DNA of 35,691 nt from assembly GCA_031390175.1 (NCBI GenBank), contig JANMTF010000347.1, positions 1 to 35,691 on the forward strand, given 5' to 3'. The notes under the pieces were generated by a model. That model was not told the origin of the DNA. It did not search any database and saw only the letters and a program-made list of their open reading frames with translations. Position numbers and translations under genes: made by a program. Shown here one piece after another: positions 14,011 through 22,527 of the stretch (its first letter is position 1; each line of letters opens with the position of its first letter). This DNA comes from JAAFIP01 sp031390175. GTDB lineage: Bacteria > Pseudomonadota > Gammaproteobacteria > Burkholderiales > Burkholderiaceae_C.

Positions 14011-15696
14011 ATGTCTGAATCTTTTGCAGCCCTCTTTGAAGAATCCCTGACGCGCTCAGAAATGCGCGCTGGTGAAGTCATTACCGCCGAAGTCGTGCGG
14101 ATGGACCACAACCACGTTGTCGTGAACGCTGGCCTCAAGTCCGAAGCCTTCATCGACATCGCCGAGTTTAAAAACGACAAAGGCGAGTTAGAAGTCAAAG
14201 TGGGCGATTTCGTATCAGTGGCTATCGGCTCCATCGAAAACGGCTACGGCGACACGATTTTGTCGCGCGACACCGCCAAGCGTTTGGCCAGCTGGATGAG
14301 CCTGGAAAAAGCCCTGGAATCTGGCGAATTTGTCTCTGGCATGACCAGCGGCAAAGTCAAGGGCGGCCTGATGGTCATGGTCAACGGCATCCGCGCATTC
14401 TTGCCCGGCTCCTTGATCGAAGCACGTCCTTTGAAGGACCTGACCCCTTACGAAAACAAGATTCTTGAATTCAAGGTCATCAAGCTTGACCGCAAGCGCA
14501 ACAACGTGGTGCTGTCACACCGCGCTGTGCGCGAAGCCAGCATGGGCGAAGAGCGCGCCAAGCTGATGACCACCCTCAAAGAAGGCTCGGTCGTGCAAGG
14601 CATCGTCAAGAACATCACCGAATACGGCGCATTCGTCGATTTGGGCGGTGTGGACGGTTTGCTGCACATCACCGACATGGCCTGGCGCCGTGTGCGTCAC
14701 CCATCCGAGGTGGTGCAACCTGGTCAAGAGATCACCGCCAAGATCCTCAAGTTTGACACCGAGAAAAACCGTGTCTCCTTGGGCCTCAAGCAGATGGGCG
14801 ACGACCCATGGATGGGCGTGAACCGCCGCTACCCCACCTCAACCCGCATGTTCGGCAAGATCACCAACATCGCCGACTACGGCGCATTTGTGGAAATCGA
14901 ACCCGGCATCGAAGGCCTGGTGCACGTCTCCGAGATGGACTGGACCAACAAGAACGTCGCGCCTAACAAGCTGGTGACGATGGGCCAGGAAGTTGAAGTG
15001 ATGGTTCTGGAGATCGACGAAGACAAGCGCCGTATTTCTTTGGGCATGAAGCAGTGCAAGGCCAACCCATGGCAAGAATTTGCAGCGCAAACCAAGCGCG
15101 GCGACCGTGTCAAAGGCCCCATCAAGTCGATCACCGACTTTGGCGTGTTTGTCGGCCTGGCCGCTGGCATCGACGGTTTGGTCCACCTGTCTGACCTGTC
15201 CTGGAACGAAACCGGCGAAGTGGCTGTGCGCGAGTTCAAGAAGGGCCAAGAAGTTGAAGCCATTGTGCTGGCTGTGGACGTGGACCGCGAGCGCATCAGC
15301 TTGGGTATCAAGCAACTCGACAGCGACCCGTTCACCACCTTCACCTCGATCAACGACAAAGGCTCTGTGGTCACCGGCAAGGTCAAGACCGTGGACGCCA
15401 AGGGCGCTGAAATCGATCTGGGCGAAGAGATTCTCGGTTACCTGCGTGCCTCTGAGATCAGCCGTGACCGTGTGGAAGACGCACGCAATGTGCTCAAAGA
15501 AGGTGACGAAGTGACCGCTGTGATCGTCAACATCGACCGCAAGACACGCAACATCCAGTTGTCAGTCAAAGCCAAAGACCAAGTGGACCAGAACGAAGCC
15601 ATGTCTAACCTGTCGCAGCAGTCTTCCAAAGAGAATGCTGGCACGACAAGCTTGGGTGCATTGCTGCGCGCTAAGCTGGACAGCAACAACGGCTAA
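14011..15696 (+). CDS. rpsA: 30S ribosomal protein S1
   Basis: Binds mRNA on the small subunit and helps start translation of structured or leader-poor messages. Six S1 (OB-fold) domains fill the 561 residues; the central ones show the repeated signatures EYGAFVDLGGVDGLLHITDM, DYGAFVEIEPGIEGLVHVSE and DFGVFVGLAAGIDGLVHLSD, each followed by a KRISLG-type strand. ATG 14011 gives the standard N-terminus MSESFAALFEESL and has AGGA seven bases upstream; the longer open frame back to 13948 is leader sequence. The stop codon lies within a small CTAATC-TAA-GATTAG hairpin (15693-15707). It is followed by ihfB, a conserved pairing. Confidence 0.97.
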   Translation: MSESFAALFEESLTRSEMRAGEVITAEVVRMDHNHVVVNAGLKSEAFIDIAEFKNDKGELEVKVGDFVSVAIGSIENGYGDTILSRDTAKRLASWMSLEKALESGEFVSGMTSGKVKGGLMVMVNGIRAFLPGSLIEARPLKDLTPYENKILEFKVIKLDRKRNNVVLSHRAVREASMGEERAKLMTTLKEGSVVQGIVKNITEYGAFVDLGGVDGLLHITDMAWRRVRHPSEVVQPGQEITAKILKFDTEKNRVSLGLKQMGDDPWMGVNRRYPTSTRMFGKITNIADYGAFVEIEPGIEGLVHVSEMDWTNKNVAPNKLVTMGQEVEVMVLEIDEDKRRISLGMKQCKANPWQEFAAQTKRGDRVKGPIKSITDFGVFVGLAAGIDGLVHLSDLSWNETGEVAVREFKKGQEVEAIVLAVDVDRERISLGIKQLDSDPFTTFTSINDKGSVVTGKVKTVDAKGAEIDLGEEILGYLRASEISRDRVEDARNVLKEGDEVTAVIVNIDRKTRNIQLSVKAKDQVDQNEAMSNLSQQSSKENAGTTSLGALLRAKLDSNNG

Positions 15697-15720
15697 TCTA
15701 AGATTAGAGAGCTAATCAGT

Positions 15721-15794
15721 GCGAGGACAGAGCAAGCCTTTGCGCCTGCGTGTGACGATCACATGTGGTGCGCTTTGGGCTTGGTCTGTCCCGC
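15721..15794 (+). promoter_or_regulatory. Long imperfect hairpin between rpsA and ihfB
   Basis: Outer arms GGACAGAGCAAGCC (15725-15738) and GGCTTGGTCTGTCC (15778-15791) pair with one mismatch. A TTT/TTT internal loop follows, then an inner stem (15742-15755 with 15759-15773, mostly paired with three G-U and one bulge) closes a CGA loop. It ends 17 nt before the ihfB ATG. No T-run follows, so a processing or translational control element is more likely than a terminator. Confidence 0.6.
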
Positions 15795-15810
15795 ACAAAT
15801 AACTACTCTT

Positions 15811-16122
15811 ATGACGCGTTCTGACCTAGTAGAAGCCTTAGCTTCGCAGTTTCACCAGCTCACCCACCGTGATGCAGAGTTCGCCGTGAAGACGATTCTG
15901 GACGCGATGGGGGATGCTTTGGTGCGTGGGCACCGTATTGAGATCCGTGGTTTTGGCAGTTTTTCGGTGAATCGCAGGCCACCTCGTATTGGGCGCAACC
16001 CGCGCACAGGCGAGTCTGTGACTATTCCCGAAAAGCGTGTGCCGCACTTTAAACCTGGCAAAGCCCTGCGCGAAGCAGTAGAGGCCAAAACAGAAGTGCT
16101 GCGTGCGGCTAACAAACTCTAA
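15811..16122 (+). CDS. ihfB: Integration host factor subunit beta
   Basis: Half of the IHF heterodimer that bends DNA sharply in recombination, replication and transcription. The start MTRSDLVEALASQF and the arm region GRNPRTGESVTIPEKRVPHF (with the intercalating proline) are diagnostic, as is FGSFSVNRRPPR. 103 aa is right for IhfB of this group. ATG 15811 is chosen over an upstream frame because the protein aligns from MTRSDL. There is no clear Shine-Dalgarno; the stretch before the ATG is A/T-rich and comes straight after a long hairpin, suggesting S1-assisted starting. Confidence 0.96.
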   Translation: MTRSDLVEALASQFHQLTHRDAEFAVKTILDAMGDALVRGHRIEIRGFGSFSVNRRPPRIGRNPRTGESVTIPEKRVPHFKPGKALREAVEAKTEVLRAANKL

Positions 16123-16128
16123 GCCCTG

Positions 16129-16177
16129 TGCATTCCCTTGGGCTGCATTCCCGTAGGGTGCATTCCCTTGGACTGCA
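16129..16177. repeat. Tandem repeat, about 3.3 units of 15 bp
   Basis: Units TGCATTCCCTTGGGC, TGCATTCCCGTAGGG and TGCATTCCCTTGGAC followed by TGCAG. Starts 7 bp after the ihfB stop and ends 40 bp before lapA. Could vary in copy number between strains. Confidence 0.85.
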
Positions 16178-16216
16178 GGTGTCGATAGAATAAGACTTCA
16201 CCCAAATCAATAGACT

Positions 16217-16510
16217 ATGCAAAAAGCGCTATGGCTGCTTCGGTGGATACTGAAGGCAGCCATTTTTTTTACCCTCTTCGCTTTCGCGCTGAATAACCAG
16301 CACGAGGTGACCGCGTATTTCTTTTTTGGCAATGCGTGGAAAACGCCCCTCATCGTTTTAGTGCTGATGGCCTTTACCGCCGGTGTCGTGGTGGGCGTGC
16401 TGGGCATGGTGCCGCGCTGGTGGCGCCACCGCCGTGCCGCCCGCAAGCTGACAGAGCGCGAGCTGGGCGCGCAGCCAAGCACCAGCAGCGCTGACAGCAC
16501 CCACCTGTAG
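16217..16510 (+). CDS. lapA: LapA-family inner-membrane protein
   Basis: Small partner of LapB in the control of LPS synthesis. Two membrane helices are visible, about residues 8-25 (LRWILKAAIFFTLFAFAL) and 44-65 (PLIVLVLMAFTAGVVVGVLG), with NNQHEVTAYFFFG between them, the typical DUF1049 pattern, and a basic cytoplasmic tail. 97 aa is normal. It lies 38 bp before lapB; the pair is conserved downstream of ihfB in many proteobacteria. Confidence 0.9.
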   Translation: MQKALWLLRWILKAAIFFTLFAFALNNQHEVTAYFFFGNAWKTPLIVLVLMAFTAGVVVGVLGMVPRWWRHRRAARKLTERELGAQPSTSSADSTHL

Positions 16511-16548
16511 CCGTATGTGCACTACCAGCCAGAGAACACCCTGCCCCT

Positions 16549-17718
16549 ATGGATATTGACCTGACCTGGGTATTGCTGGGCCTGCCATTGGCCTTTGTGC
16601 TGGGCTGGGCGGCCTCGCGGGTTGACCTGCGCCAACTGCGCAGCGAGAACCGCCGCTCACCCAAAGCCTACTTCAAAGGCCTGAACTACCTGCTCAATGA
16701 GCAGCAAGATCTGGCTATTGACGCCTTCATCGAGGCCGTGCAAAACGACCCCGATACCTCCGAGCTGCACTTTGCCCTGGGCAATCTGTTTCGTCGCCGG
16801 GGTGAATACGACCGCGCCGTGCGCGTGCACGAGCACCTGCTCTCGCGTGGCGACCTCAAGCAAACCGAGCGCGACCGCGCCCAGCACGCGCTGTCGCTTG
16901 ATTTTCTCAAAGCTGGCCTGCTAGACCGCGCTGAAGATGCCTTGGCCAAACTGGAAGGCACCCGCTTCGAGCCGCAAGCGCGCCTGGCCAGGCTGGCAGT
17001 ATATGAGCGCACCCGCGACTGGCCACAAGCATCACGCATCGCCCAGCAACTGCAAGGCGATGACCAAGGCGACTTTAGCGCCCGCATAGCCCACTACCTG
17101 TGCGAGCAAGCGCTGCCGCTCGTGCAAGGCGATGCACGCGCACTAGAGCAAGCCCACCTGCTGCTACAAAAAGCCATCGACACCGCCCCCGACGCCAGCC
17201 GCGCCCGCATGGAGCTGGCCGCCTTGCAAAGCCACACAGGCCACCCCGATGCGGCCTATGCAACCCTCGCCGTCATCATCGACAAGGCCCAAGCCGCCAC
17301 CCCTTTAGCCGCACTGCGTTTGCAAGAGCTGGCCCAGCAATGCGGCCAGCAGGCCCACGCCTTGACACTCTTGCAGGCCAACTACGCGCAATCCCACTCG
17401 ATCGACGTGCTGCAAGCCATCATCGCCTTGCAAGATGCTGGCCATGAGGCTAGTCAAATCAGCAGCGCACGCGACTTGTATGTGCAGCACCTGGAAAAAG
17501 AGCCCTCCCTGGCGATTGCCACACGTTGGCTGGCGGGTGAGAAACTCGAGCACGAGCAATTCCACCCCCAAGTGCAGCGCGCGCTGGACAAAGCGGTGGT
17601 GCCCCTGCTGCGCTACCGCTGCGCCGCCTGCGGCTTTGAGGCCCAGCGCCACTTCTGGCAATGCCCCGGCTGCCAGGCTTGGGACAGCTACCCGGCGCGG
17701 CGAATTGAAGAGCTTTAA
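16549..17718 (+). CDS. lapB: LPS assembly regulator LapB (TPR protein with rubredoxin-like end)
   Basis: In E. coli LapB delivers LpxC to FtsH for degradation and so sets LPS output. The N-terminus has one membrane anchor (WVLLGLPLAFVLGWAA), then YFKGLNYLLNEQQDLAIDAF and further TPR helices to about residue 345. The C-terminus is a zinc or iron rubredoxin-like module with two CxxC pairs, YRCAACGF and WQCPGCQAW. 389 aa matches the family. The gene fits with the ADP-heptose genes that follow, since all act in LPS production. Confidence 0.95.
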   Translation: MDIDLTWVLLGLPLAFVLGWAASRVDLRQLRSENRRSPKAYFKGLNYLLNEQQDLAIDAFIEAVQNDPDTSELHFALGNLFRRRGEYDRAVRVHEHLLSRGDLKQTERDRAQHALSLDFLKAGLLDRAEDALAKLEGTRFEPQARLARLAVYERTRDWPQASRIAQQLQGDDQGDFSARIAHYLCEQALPLVQGDARALEQAHLLLQKAIDTAPDASRARMELAALQSHTGHPDAAYATLAVIIDKAQAATPLAALRLQELAQQCGQQAHALTLLQANYAQSHSIDVLQAIIALQDAGHEASQISSARDLYVQHLEKEPSLAIATRWLAGEKLEHEQFHPQVQRALDKAVVPLLRYRCAACGFEAQRHFWQCPGCQAWDSYPARRIEEL

Positions 17719-17766
17719 GATAATGTTTGCACTGGCAGTACACCATCCACCGTTTGACCTAGCCCA

Positions 17767-18708
17767 ATGACCACCCCTTCCCCAGAGCTCCTGTCCAACG
17801 CCAAAGTATTGATCGTGGGCGACGCCATGCTAGACCGCTACTGGTACGGCGCGGTAGAGCGCATCAGCCCCGAGGCCCCCGTGCCCATCGTGCGCGTGAC
17901 GCGCGAAGAAGAGCGCGTGGGCGCCGCTGCCAACGTGGCCTACAACGCCGTGCGCTTGGGCGCGCAGGCCAGCTTTATTGGCGTGGTGGGCGACGATGAG
18001 CCCGGCCGCAAGCTAGAGGCCCTCATGCAGCACACCGGCATTGCCACCCACCTGGCGCGCGACGCGGGCCTGCAAACCACCGTCAAGCTGCGCGTCATAG
18101 GCCGCTCCCAGCAGCTCCTGCGACTGGACTTTGAAAACACACCCGACCACGACGTGCTGGCCGTGCAAACCCAGGTCTTCCAGCAGCTACTGCCCAGCCA
18201 TAGCGCCGTGCTGTTTTCTGACTACGCCAAAGGCGGCCTGGCCCATGTCTCCAGCATGATCAGCATGGCCCGCCAAGCGGGCAAACCCGTGCTGGTAGAC
18301 CCCAAAGGCTCAGACTACGCACGCTATCAAAACGCCAGCGTCATCACCCCCAACCGCGCCGAGCTGCAGCAGGTGGTAGGCAGCTGGCACAGCGAAGAAG
18401 AGTTGCGCACCAAGGCGCACAACCTGCGCACCTCGCTCAAGCTTGATGCCCTCATTTTTACCCGCAGCGAAGAAGGCATGAGCCTGTATGACGCAGACGG
18501 CGAGCTGCATGTGAAAGCGCAAGCCCGGGAAGTGTTTGACGTGACGGGCGCGGGCGACACGGTGATAGCCACCCTCGCCTCACTGGTGGCAGCCGGCATG
18601 AGCTTGCGCGATGCCATGCCGCACGCCAACCGCGCAGGCGGCATCGTGGTGGGCAAGTTTGGCACGGCCACCGTATCCTACAACGAGCTTTTTGGTACCG
18701 CATCATGA
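17767..18708 (+). CDS. rfaE1: D-glycero-beta-D-manno-heptose-7-phosphate kinase
   Basis: First kinase step toward ADP-heptose for the LPS inner core. A PfkB/ribokinase fold is shown by VLIVGDAMLDRYWYG at the start, the ERVGAAANVAYNAVRLGA substrate loop and the C-terminal anion-hole motif DVTGAGDTVIATLA with the catalytic Asp. 313 aa is only the kinase half of the E. coli HldE fusion; the adenylyltransferase half (RfaE2) must be encoded elsewhere, as is usual in Burkholderiales. It overlaps hldD by 4 bp (ATGA), so the two are co-translated. Confidence 0.94.
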   Translation: MTTPSPELLSNAKVLIVGDAMLDRYWYGAVERISPEAPVPIVRVTREEERVGAAANVAYNAVRLGAQASFIGVVGDDEPGRKLEALMQHTGIATHLARDAGLQTTVKLRVIGRSQQLLRLDFENTPDHDVLAVQTQVFQQLLPSHSAVLFSDYAKGGLAHVSSMISMARQAGKPVLVDPKGSDYARYQNASVITPNRAELQQVVGSWHSEEELRTKAHNLRTSLKLDALIFTRSEEGMSLYDADGELHVKAQAREVFDVTGAGDTVIATLASLVAAGMSLRDAMPHANRAGGIVVGKFGTATVSYNELFGTAS

Positions 18709-19685
18709 CCATCGTCGTCACCGGCGCAGCCGGCTTCATTGGCAGCAACATCGTCGCCGGGCTCAATGCACGCGGCATCCGCAACATCATTGCCGTAGAC
18801 GAGCTGACCCAGGGCGACAAGTTTCGCAACCTGGCCGATCTGCAGATTGCCGACTATGTTGACGCAGATACCTTCTACGCCAATTTTGCCCAAGGGCACT
18901 ACGGCAAAGTAGACGCCGTGTTCCACGAAGGTGCGTGCAGCGACACCATGGAGCACAACGGCAAGTACATGATGCAAAACAACTACGAGGTCACCAAGCA
19001 GTTGTTTGCCGCTGCGCAAGCGCAAGGCACCCGCTTGCTCTATGCATCATCGGCCGCCACCTATGGCGGCTCAGACACCTTCAAAGAATCCCCTGAGTTT
19101 GAAAAACCACTCAACGTCTACGGCTACAGCAAACTGCTGTTTGACCAATACGCCCGCCGCGCGCTGGGCACCCAGCTGGAAAACGCCAAAACGCAGGTGG
19201 TGGGTTTTAGGTACTTCAACGTCTACGGTCCGCGCGAACAGCACAAAGGCCGCATGGCCAGCGTGGCGTTTCACCAGTTTCACCAGTTCAACAAAGAAGG
19301 CAAAGTCAAGCTGTTTGGCGACTACGGCGGCTACGGACCCGGCGCGCAAATGCGCGACTTTATCTCGGTGGACGACGTGGTGGCGGTGAACCTGTGGTTC
19401 TTTGACCATCCCGATAAATCAGGCATTTTTAACCTGGGCACGGGCCGAGCCCAGCCGTTTAACGATGTGGCTACCGCCGTAGTCCACGCCTTGCAGCCCA
19501 CGGCTCAAGTGGCCGATGTAGTGCAATACGTCCCCTTTCCAGACAGTTTGCGCGGCAAGTACCAAAGCTACACCCAGGCCGACATGGCAGCGCTGCGTGC
19601 TACCGGCTGTGCGCACCAGTTTGCCGACGTGCACACCGGGGTGACCCGGTACATGCAGTGGCTGCTGACGCACCCCAGCGCTTAG
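18705..19685 (+). CDS. hldD: ADP-L-glycero-D-manno-heptose-6-epimerase
   Basis: Last step of ADP-heptose synthesis. The Rossmann loop TGAAGFIGSNI starts at residue 6, DELTQGDKFRNL follows, and the catalytic residues lie in ASSAATYGG and in YGYSKLLFD (YxxxK). The segment FRYFNVYGPREQHKGRMASV is characteristic of HldD. 326 aa is full length and the stop is intact. Ten bases past the stop an IS3-family remnant begins, so the gene marks the last core gene before the accessory region. Confidence 0.95.
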   Translation: MTIVVTGAAGFIGSNIVAGLNARGIRNIIAVDELTQGDKFRNLADLQIADYVDADTFYANFAQGHYGKVDAVFHEGACSDTMEHNGKYMMQNNYEVTKQLFAAAQAQGTRLLYASSAATYGGSDTFKESPEFEKPLNVYGYSKLLFDQYARRALGTQLENAKTQVVGFRYFNVYGPREQHKGRMASVAFHQFHQFNKEGKVKLFGDYGGYGPGAQMRDFISVDDVVAVNLWFFDHPDKSGIFNLGTGRAQPFNDVATAVVHALQPTAQVADVVQYVPFPDSLRGKYQSYTQADMAALRATGCAHQFADVHTGVTRYMQWLLTHPSA

Positions 19686-19694
19686 ATCATCAAG

Positions 19695-20203
19695 TGAGGT
19701 TGCCCCCGAAAAACACACTCCATAGCTGATGGTTAAATTCAGAAATTGGAGAGAAGCAAGTACGCCTGGATAGCGCGGCATAAAAAGAGCTGGCCCATAG
19801 CCATCGCCTGCGACGTACCAGGAGTCAGCGCCAGTGGTTACTTTGAGCATCGTCGGCCCAAGCCCCAACAGTCCAAGCCCAGCACCCGCATCAACGAACC
19901 CATACTACTCACCCAGATCCGAGCCATCCACGCCCAGGTCAAAGGCGAGTACGGCTGGCCCAAGGTCTACAAAGAACTGTTAGCCAGGGGCCTCAAAGTA
20001 GGCAAAGAGCGGGTGCCACTCGCAGCGCTGCCATGGATGAGGTGATTGACTGGCTGGCGTTCTACAACAGTACCCGGCTGCACCAGACGCTGGACTACGT
20101 TAGCCCTATGACCTTTGAAGAGCAATGGAGGGCTGCGCAAAAACAGGATCAACAGCTTGCATAATTGAGAGGCTATGGAGTATGGACAACAGGGGCAAGC
20201 TCA
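19695..20203 (+). mobile_element. IS3-family insertion sequence remnant with both ends
   Basis: The left end TGAGGTTGCCCCCGAAAA and the right end (reverse complement TGAGCTTGCCCCTGTTGTCC) match, and the similarity continues to ACTCCATAGC on both sides. The ends have the TG...CA form of IS3. Only 509 bp remain of an element usually 1.2-1.5 kb: the first reading frame and the catalytic centre are gone. The flanks (CAAG left, ATTT right) show no target duplication, as expected if the element was rearranged or recombined with another copy after insertion. Confidence 0.85.
19746..20164 (+). pseudogene. IS3-family transposase (OrfB) with internal deletion
   Basis: The first part (19746 to about 20010) gives the N-terminal region with SKYAWIARHKKSWPIAIACD and HAQVKGEYGWPKVYKELLAR. 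The last part (20033-20164) gives the C-terminal end, DWLAFYNSTRLHQTLDYVSP, in a different frame. The whole DDE core between them is deleted, so the protein cannot work. There is no proper start codon for the first part. Confidence 0.88.
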
Positions 20204-20207
20204 ATTT

Positions 20208-20236
20208 TTGTCCAAAGCTTCAAGCAGAAGTAAAAT
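20208..20236 (+). promoter_or_regulatory. Promoter of the acyl-modification operon
   Basis: TTGTCC (20208-20213), a 17-bp spacer and TAAAAT (20231-20236). The -35 box begins 5 bp outside the right end of the IS remnant, so the promoter belongs to the operon and not to the IS. A leader of about 27 nt precedes the ATG at 20270. Confidence 0.65.
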
Positions 20237-20269
20237 TCCAAGTGTAAATTCATTAGACGAGAGCCTCCT

Positions 20270-20557
20270 ATGTCCACCACTAACAGTGTTAATACAGAAG
20301 TATTTGATGCAATCAAAGCGCTACTTGACGATAAGTCACTAAGCGTAACTGGCGATACCCCACTTATTGGCGGGGAAAGTCTGTTGGATTCCATGAAGCT
20401 GGTTGAACTCTGTCTTGCGTTAGAGGATAAGGCAACAGACTTGGGCTTTGAATTCGACTGGATATCAGATGCCGCTATGTCTAAATCTCGTAGCATGTTC
20501 AGAACTGCTGGTTCCTTGGCGGCCGAATTTATCAATCAAATGGAAGCAAAAAAATGA
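20270..20557 (+). CDS. Acyl carrier protein
   Basis: Carries an acyl group as a thioester on a phosphopantetheine arm. The attachment motif is ESLLDSMKLVELCLALED, with Ser41 as the modified serine, followed by the third helix segment MFRTAGSLAAEFINQM. 95 aa is slightly longer than the fatty-acid AcpP (about 78), and the loop between helices 1 and 2 (TGDTPLIGGES) is of the stand-alone polysaccharide or peptide-pathway type. It is the first gene of a five-gene operon and overlaps the next by 4 bp (ATGA). It needs a phosphopantetheinyl transferase from elsewhere. Partner is probably the acyl ligase two genes on. Confidence 0.9.
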   Translation: MSTTNSVNTEVFDAIKALLDDKSLSVTGDTPLIGGESLLDSMKLVELCLALEDKATDLGFEFDWISDAAMSKSRSMFRTAGSLAAEFINQMEAKK

Positions 20558-21231
20558 TTGTAGTGACAGGCGCAAGTAAAGGCTTAGGCCGGGCAATCTG
20601 CGACAGACTAATATCGAAAGGCATCCCAGTATTTGGGATCGCTAGAAGTGTAGAGGGCGTTCCATTTCCCTCTATGGCTTGCGATGTTTCCTCTTACGAC
20701 AACGTTAAAGCAGTGTCGCAACGACTAAAAAAAGATGGCGTTAAGGTACAAGGACTCATCAATGCAGCAGGCATAGCATCCATGAATCTTGCTGTGACGA
20801 CGCCACCTCATGTTTCTCAAAATATCATTCATACAAACCTACTTGGCACCATTTATTGCTGTCAACTGATAGCACCATTAATGCTAAGAATGAAGGCCGG
20901 GTCTATCATAAATTTCTCGACGATAGCCGTTGCCTTAGGGCTGAAAGGTGAATCAATTTATGCCGCATCCAAAGCAGGTGTAGAAGGTTTTACACGCTCT
21001 TTTGCCAGAGAAATGGCAGATTTCAATGTTAATGTTAATTGCATTGCACCGGGACCCATCAACACAAATCTTCTCAAGGGGATTACTTCAGTGCAAATTC
21101 AAAAAATTGTATCCCAACAAATCATACCGAAACAGTTCACACCTGACTCGGTTAGTGATTTAGTAGAGCTTCTTTTGGATGGCCGTAGCAGTTCACTTTC
21201 AGGACAAGTTTTACATGTTGGCGGTGCTTGA
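20554..21231 (+). CDS. Short-chain dehydrogenase/reductase, ketoacyl-ACP reductase-like
   Basis: An NAD(P)-dependent SDR. The cofactor loop TGASKGLG lies at residues 5-12, NAAG at 70-73, and the catalytic tetrad is N95, S122, Y136, K140 (IYAASKAG). PGPINTNL and the C-terminal SGQVLHVGGA are typical of FabG-like reductases. It is short (225 aa). Being between an acyl carrier protein and an acyl ligase, its likely task is to reduce a carrier-bound 3-keto acyl group to the 3-hydroxy form; this is inference, as SDRs act on many substrates. It overlaps the preceding gene by 4 bp and the next by 1 bp. Confidence 0.88.
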   Translation: MIVVTGASKGLGRAICDRLISKGIPVFGIARSVEGVPFPSMACDVSSYDNVKAVSQRLKKDGVKVQGLINAAGIASMNLAVTTPPHVSQNIIHTNLLGTIYCCQLIAPLMLRMKAGSIINFSTIAVALGLKGESIYAASKAGVEGFTRSFAREMADFNVNVNCIAPGPINTNLLKGITSVQIQKIVSQQIIPKQFTPDSVSDLVELLLDGRSSSLSGQVLHVGGA

Positions 21232-22526
21232 TGAAAATAATCGAACAACTCTCTAAGATTTGGAGTGATATTGACTATCCATTTATTATTCACAATGCTG
21301 AAGAGTTAAAGTTTTCTAAAATCGCGTTGCAAAATCCTATTGATTTATCACTCGTTCAGCCTGGTGATGTGGTCGCCCTGATTGGTGATTTTAATCCTTC
21401 ATCAATCCTTACTCTGTTGCGATTGATAGATTTGGGTGTCGTAGTGGTTCCTTTGACGGTAGACACTGTTCATGAGCATGAGTATTTCTTTGAATCAGCC
21501 TTAGTTAACATAGTAATCGAAAATGGTACAGTCGTCCGCCGTTCGCACAGTAGAAAGCACGAGATTGTTGAGTCCCTAAGGGCTAAAAATCATGCTGGAT
21601 TAGTCTTGTTTTCAACTGGCACAACCGGGCGACCTAAAGCAATACTTCATGATTTAACTTTATTTCTCAAGCGCTTTGAAACTCCCCGTCCGACATTGAG
21701 AACCATCAATTTTCTTTTATTTGATCATATTGGCGGGATCAATACCTTGCTGCATACACTTTTCAACAAAGGCGTTGTAGTCGCACCAGAGGCAAGAACT
21801 GTCGATTCTGTGCTCGAGTCCTGTCGTAAGTATGATGTTGAGGTGCTACCAACTACACCGACATTCCTTAGGTTGATGCTTATGAGTGGGGCTATACCTG
21901 ATAAATTCCCCTCCTGTCTTAAGATCGTCACTTACGGCACTGAACGTATGGATCAGCCAACCCTTGATGATTTGTGCAAATTGCTGCCTAACGTAGATTT
22001 TAGACAAACTTTTGGAATGTCCGAGCTTGGTATTGTTCGGGTAAAATCTGAAGCTAGGGACAGTTTATTTATGAAAATAGGCGGAGAAGGTGTTGAGACC
22101 AGAGTCGTTCACAATATTCTACAAATACGCTCTGAATCACGAATGCTAGGTTATTTGAACGCACCTTCTCCATTTGATGATCAAGGCTGGTACGACACTA
22201 AGGATGTGGTTGATGTTAAAGATGGCTACTATAAAGTGACGGGGCGAATTAGTGATGCTATCAATGTCGGTGGATTAAAGTTCATGGCATCTGAGGTGGA
22301 GCGCGTCGTATTAAGTTTTCCCAATGTTTCACTAGTCAAAATAACTCCCAAGAAAAATCCCATTACAGGACAGCACGTTGAATTATCAGTGGAACCGACT
22401 GCAGGAAATGAAATAGATAAAGACTTACTTATGACTTTTCTAAAGGAAAGATTACAACAACATATGGTGCCAAAACGCATACGCATTGAGAGCATTGATG
22501 TTGGACATCGATTCAAAAAGGTTTGA
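21231..22526 (+). CDS. AMP-dependent acyl ligase (ANL superfamily)
   Basis: Activates a carboxylic acid as acyl-AMP and passes it to a thiol, probably the carrier protein of this operon. The P-loop FSTGTTGRPKA is at 127-137, motif FGMSE at 261-265, GWYDTKD at 319-325, and the hinge GRISDAINVGGLKF at 338-351. The chain ends RFKKV, so the C-terminal catalytic lysine is probably at 429 or 430, right at the end. At 431 aa it is clearly shorter than usual acyl-CoA ligases (500 or more): the N-terminal subdomain is reduced. The ATG at 21231 overlaps the SDR stop (TGATG); a TTG at 21228 is possible but less likely. Substrate cannot be read from the sequence. Confidence 0.9.
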   Translation: MKIIEQLSKIWSDIDYPFIIHNAEELKFSKIALQNPIDLSLVQPGDVVALIGDFNPSSILTLLRLIDLGVVVVPLTVDTVHEHEYFFESALVNIVIENGTVVRRSHSRKHEIVESLRAKNHAGLVLFSTGTTGRPKAILHDLTLFLKRFETPRPTLRTINFLLFDHIGGINTLLHTLFNKGVVVAPEARTVDSVLESCRKYDVEVLPTTPTFLRLMLMSGAIPDKFPSCLKIVTYGTERMDQPTLDDLCKLLPNVDFRQTFGMSELGIVRVKSEARDSLFMKIGGEGVETRVVHNILQIRSESRMLGYLNAPSPFDDQGWYDTKDVVDVKDGYYKVTGRISDAINVGGLKFMASEVERVVLSFPNVSLVKITPKKNPITGQHVELSVEPTAGNEIDKDLLMTFLKERLQQHMVPKRIRIESIDVGHRFKKV

Positions 22527-22527
22527 C

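Noticed and set aside
16129..16177. CRISPR-like array
   Set aside because: The units are directly adjacent without spacers, too short and only three.
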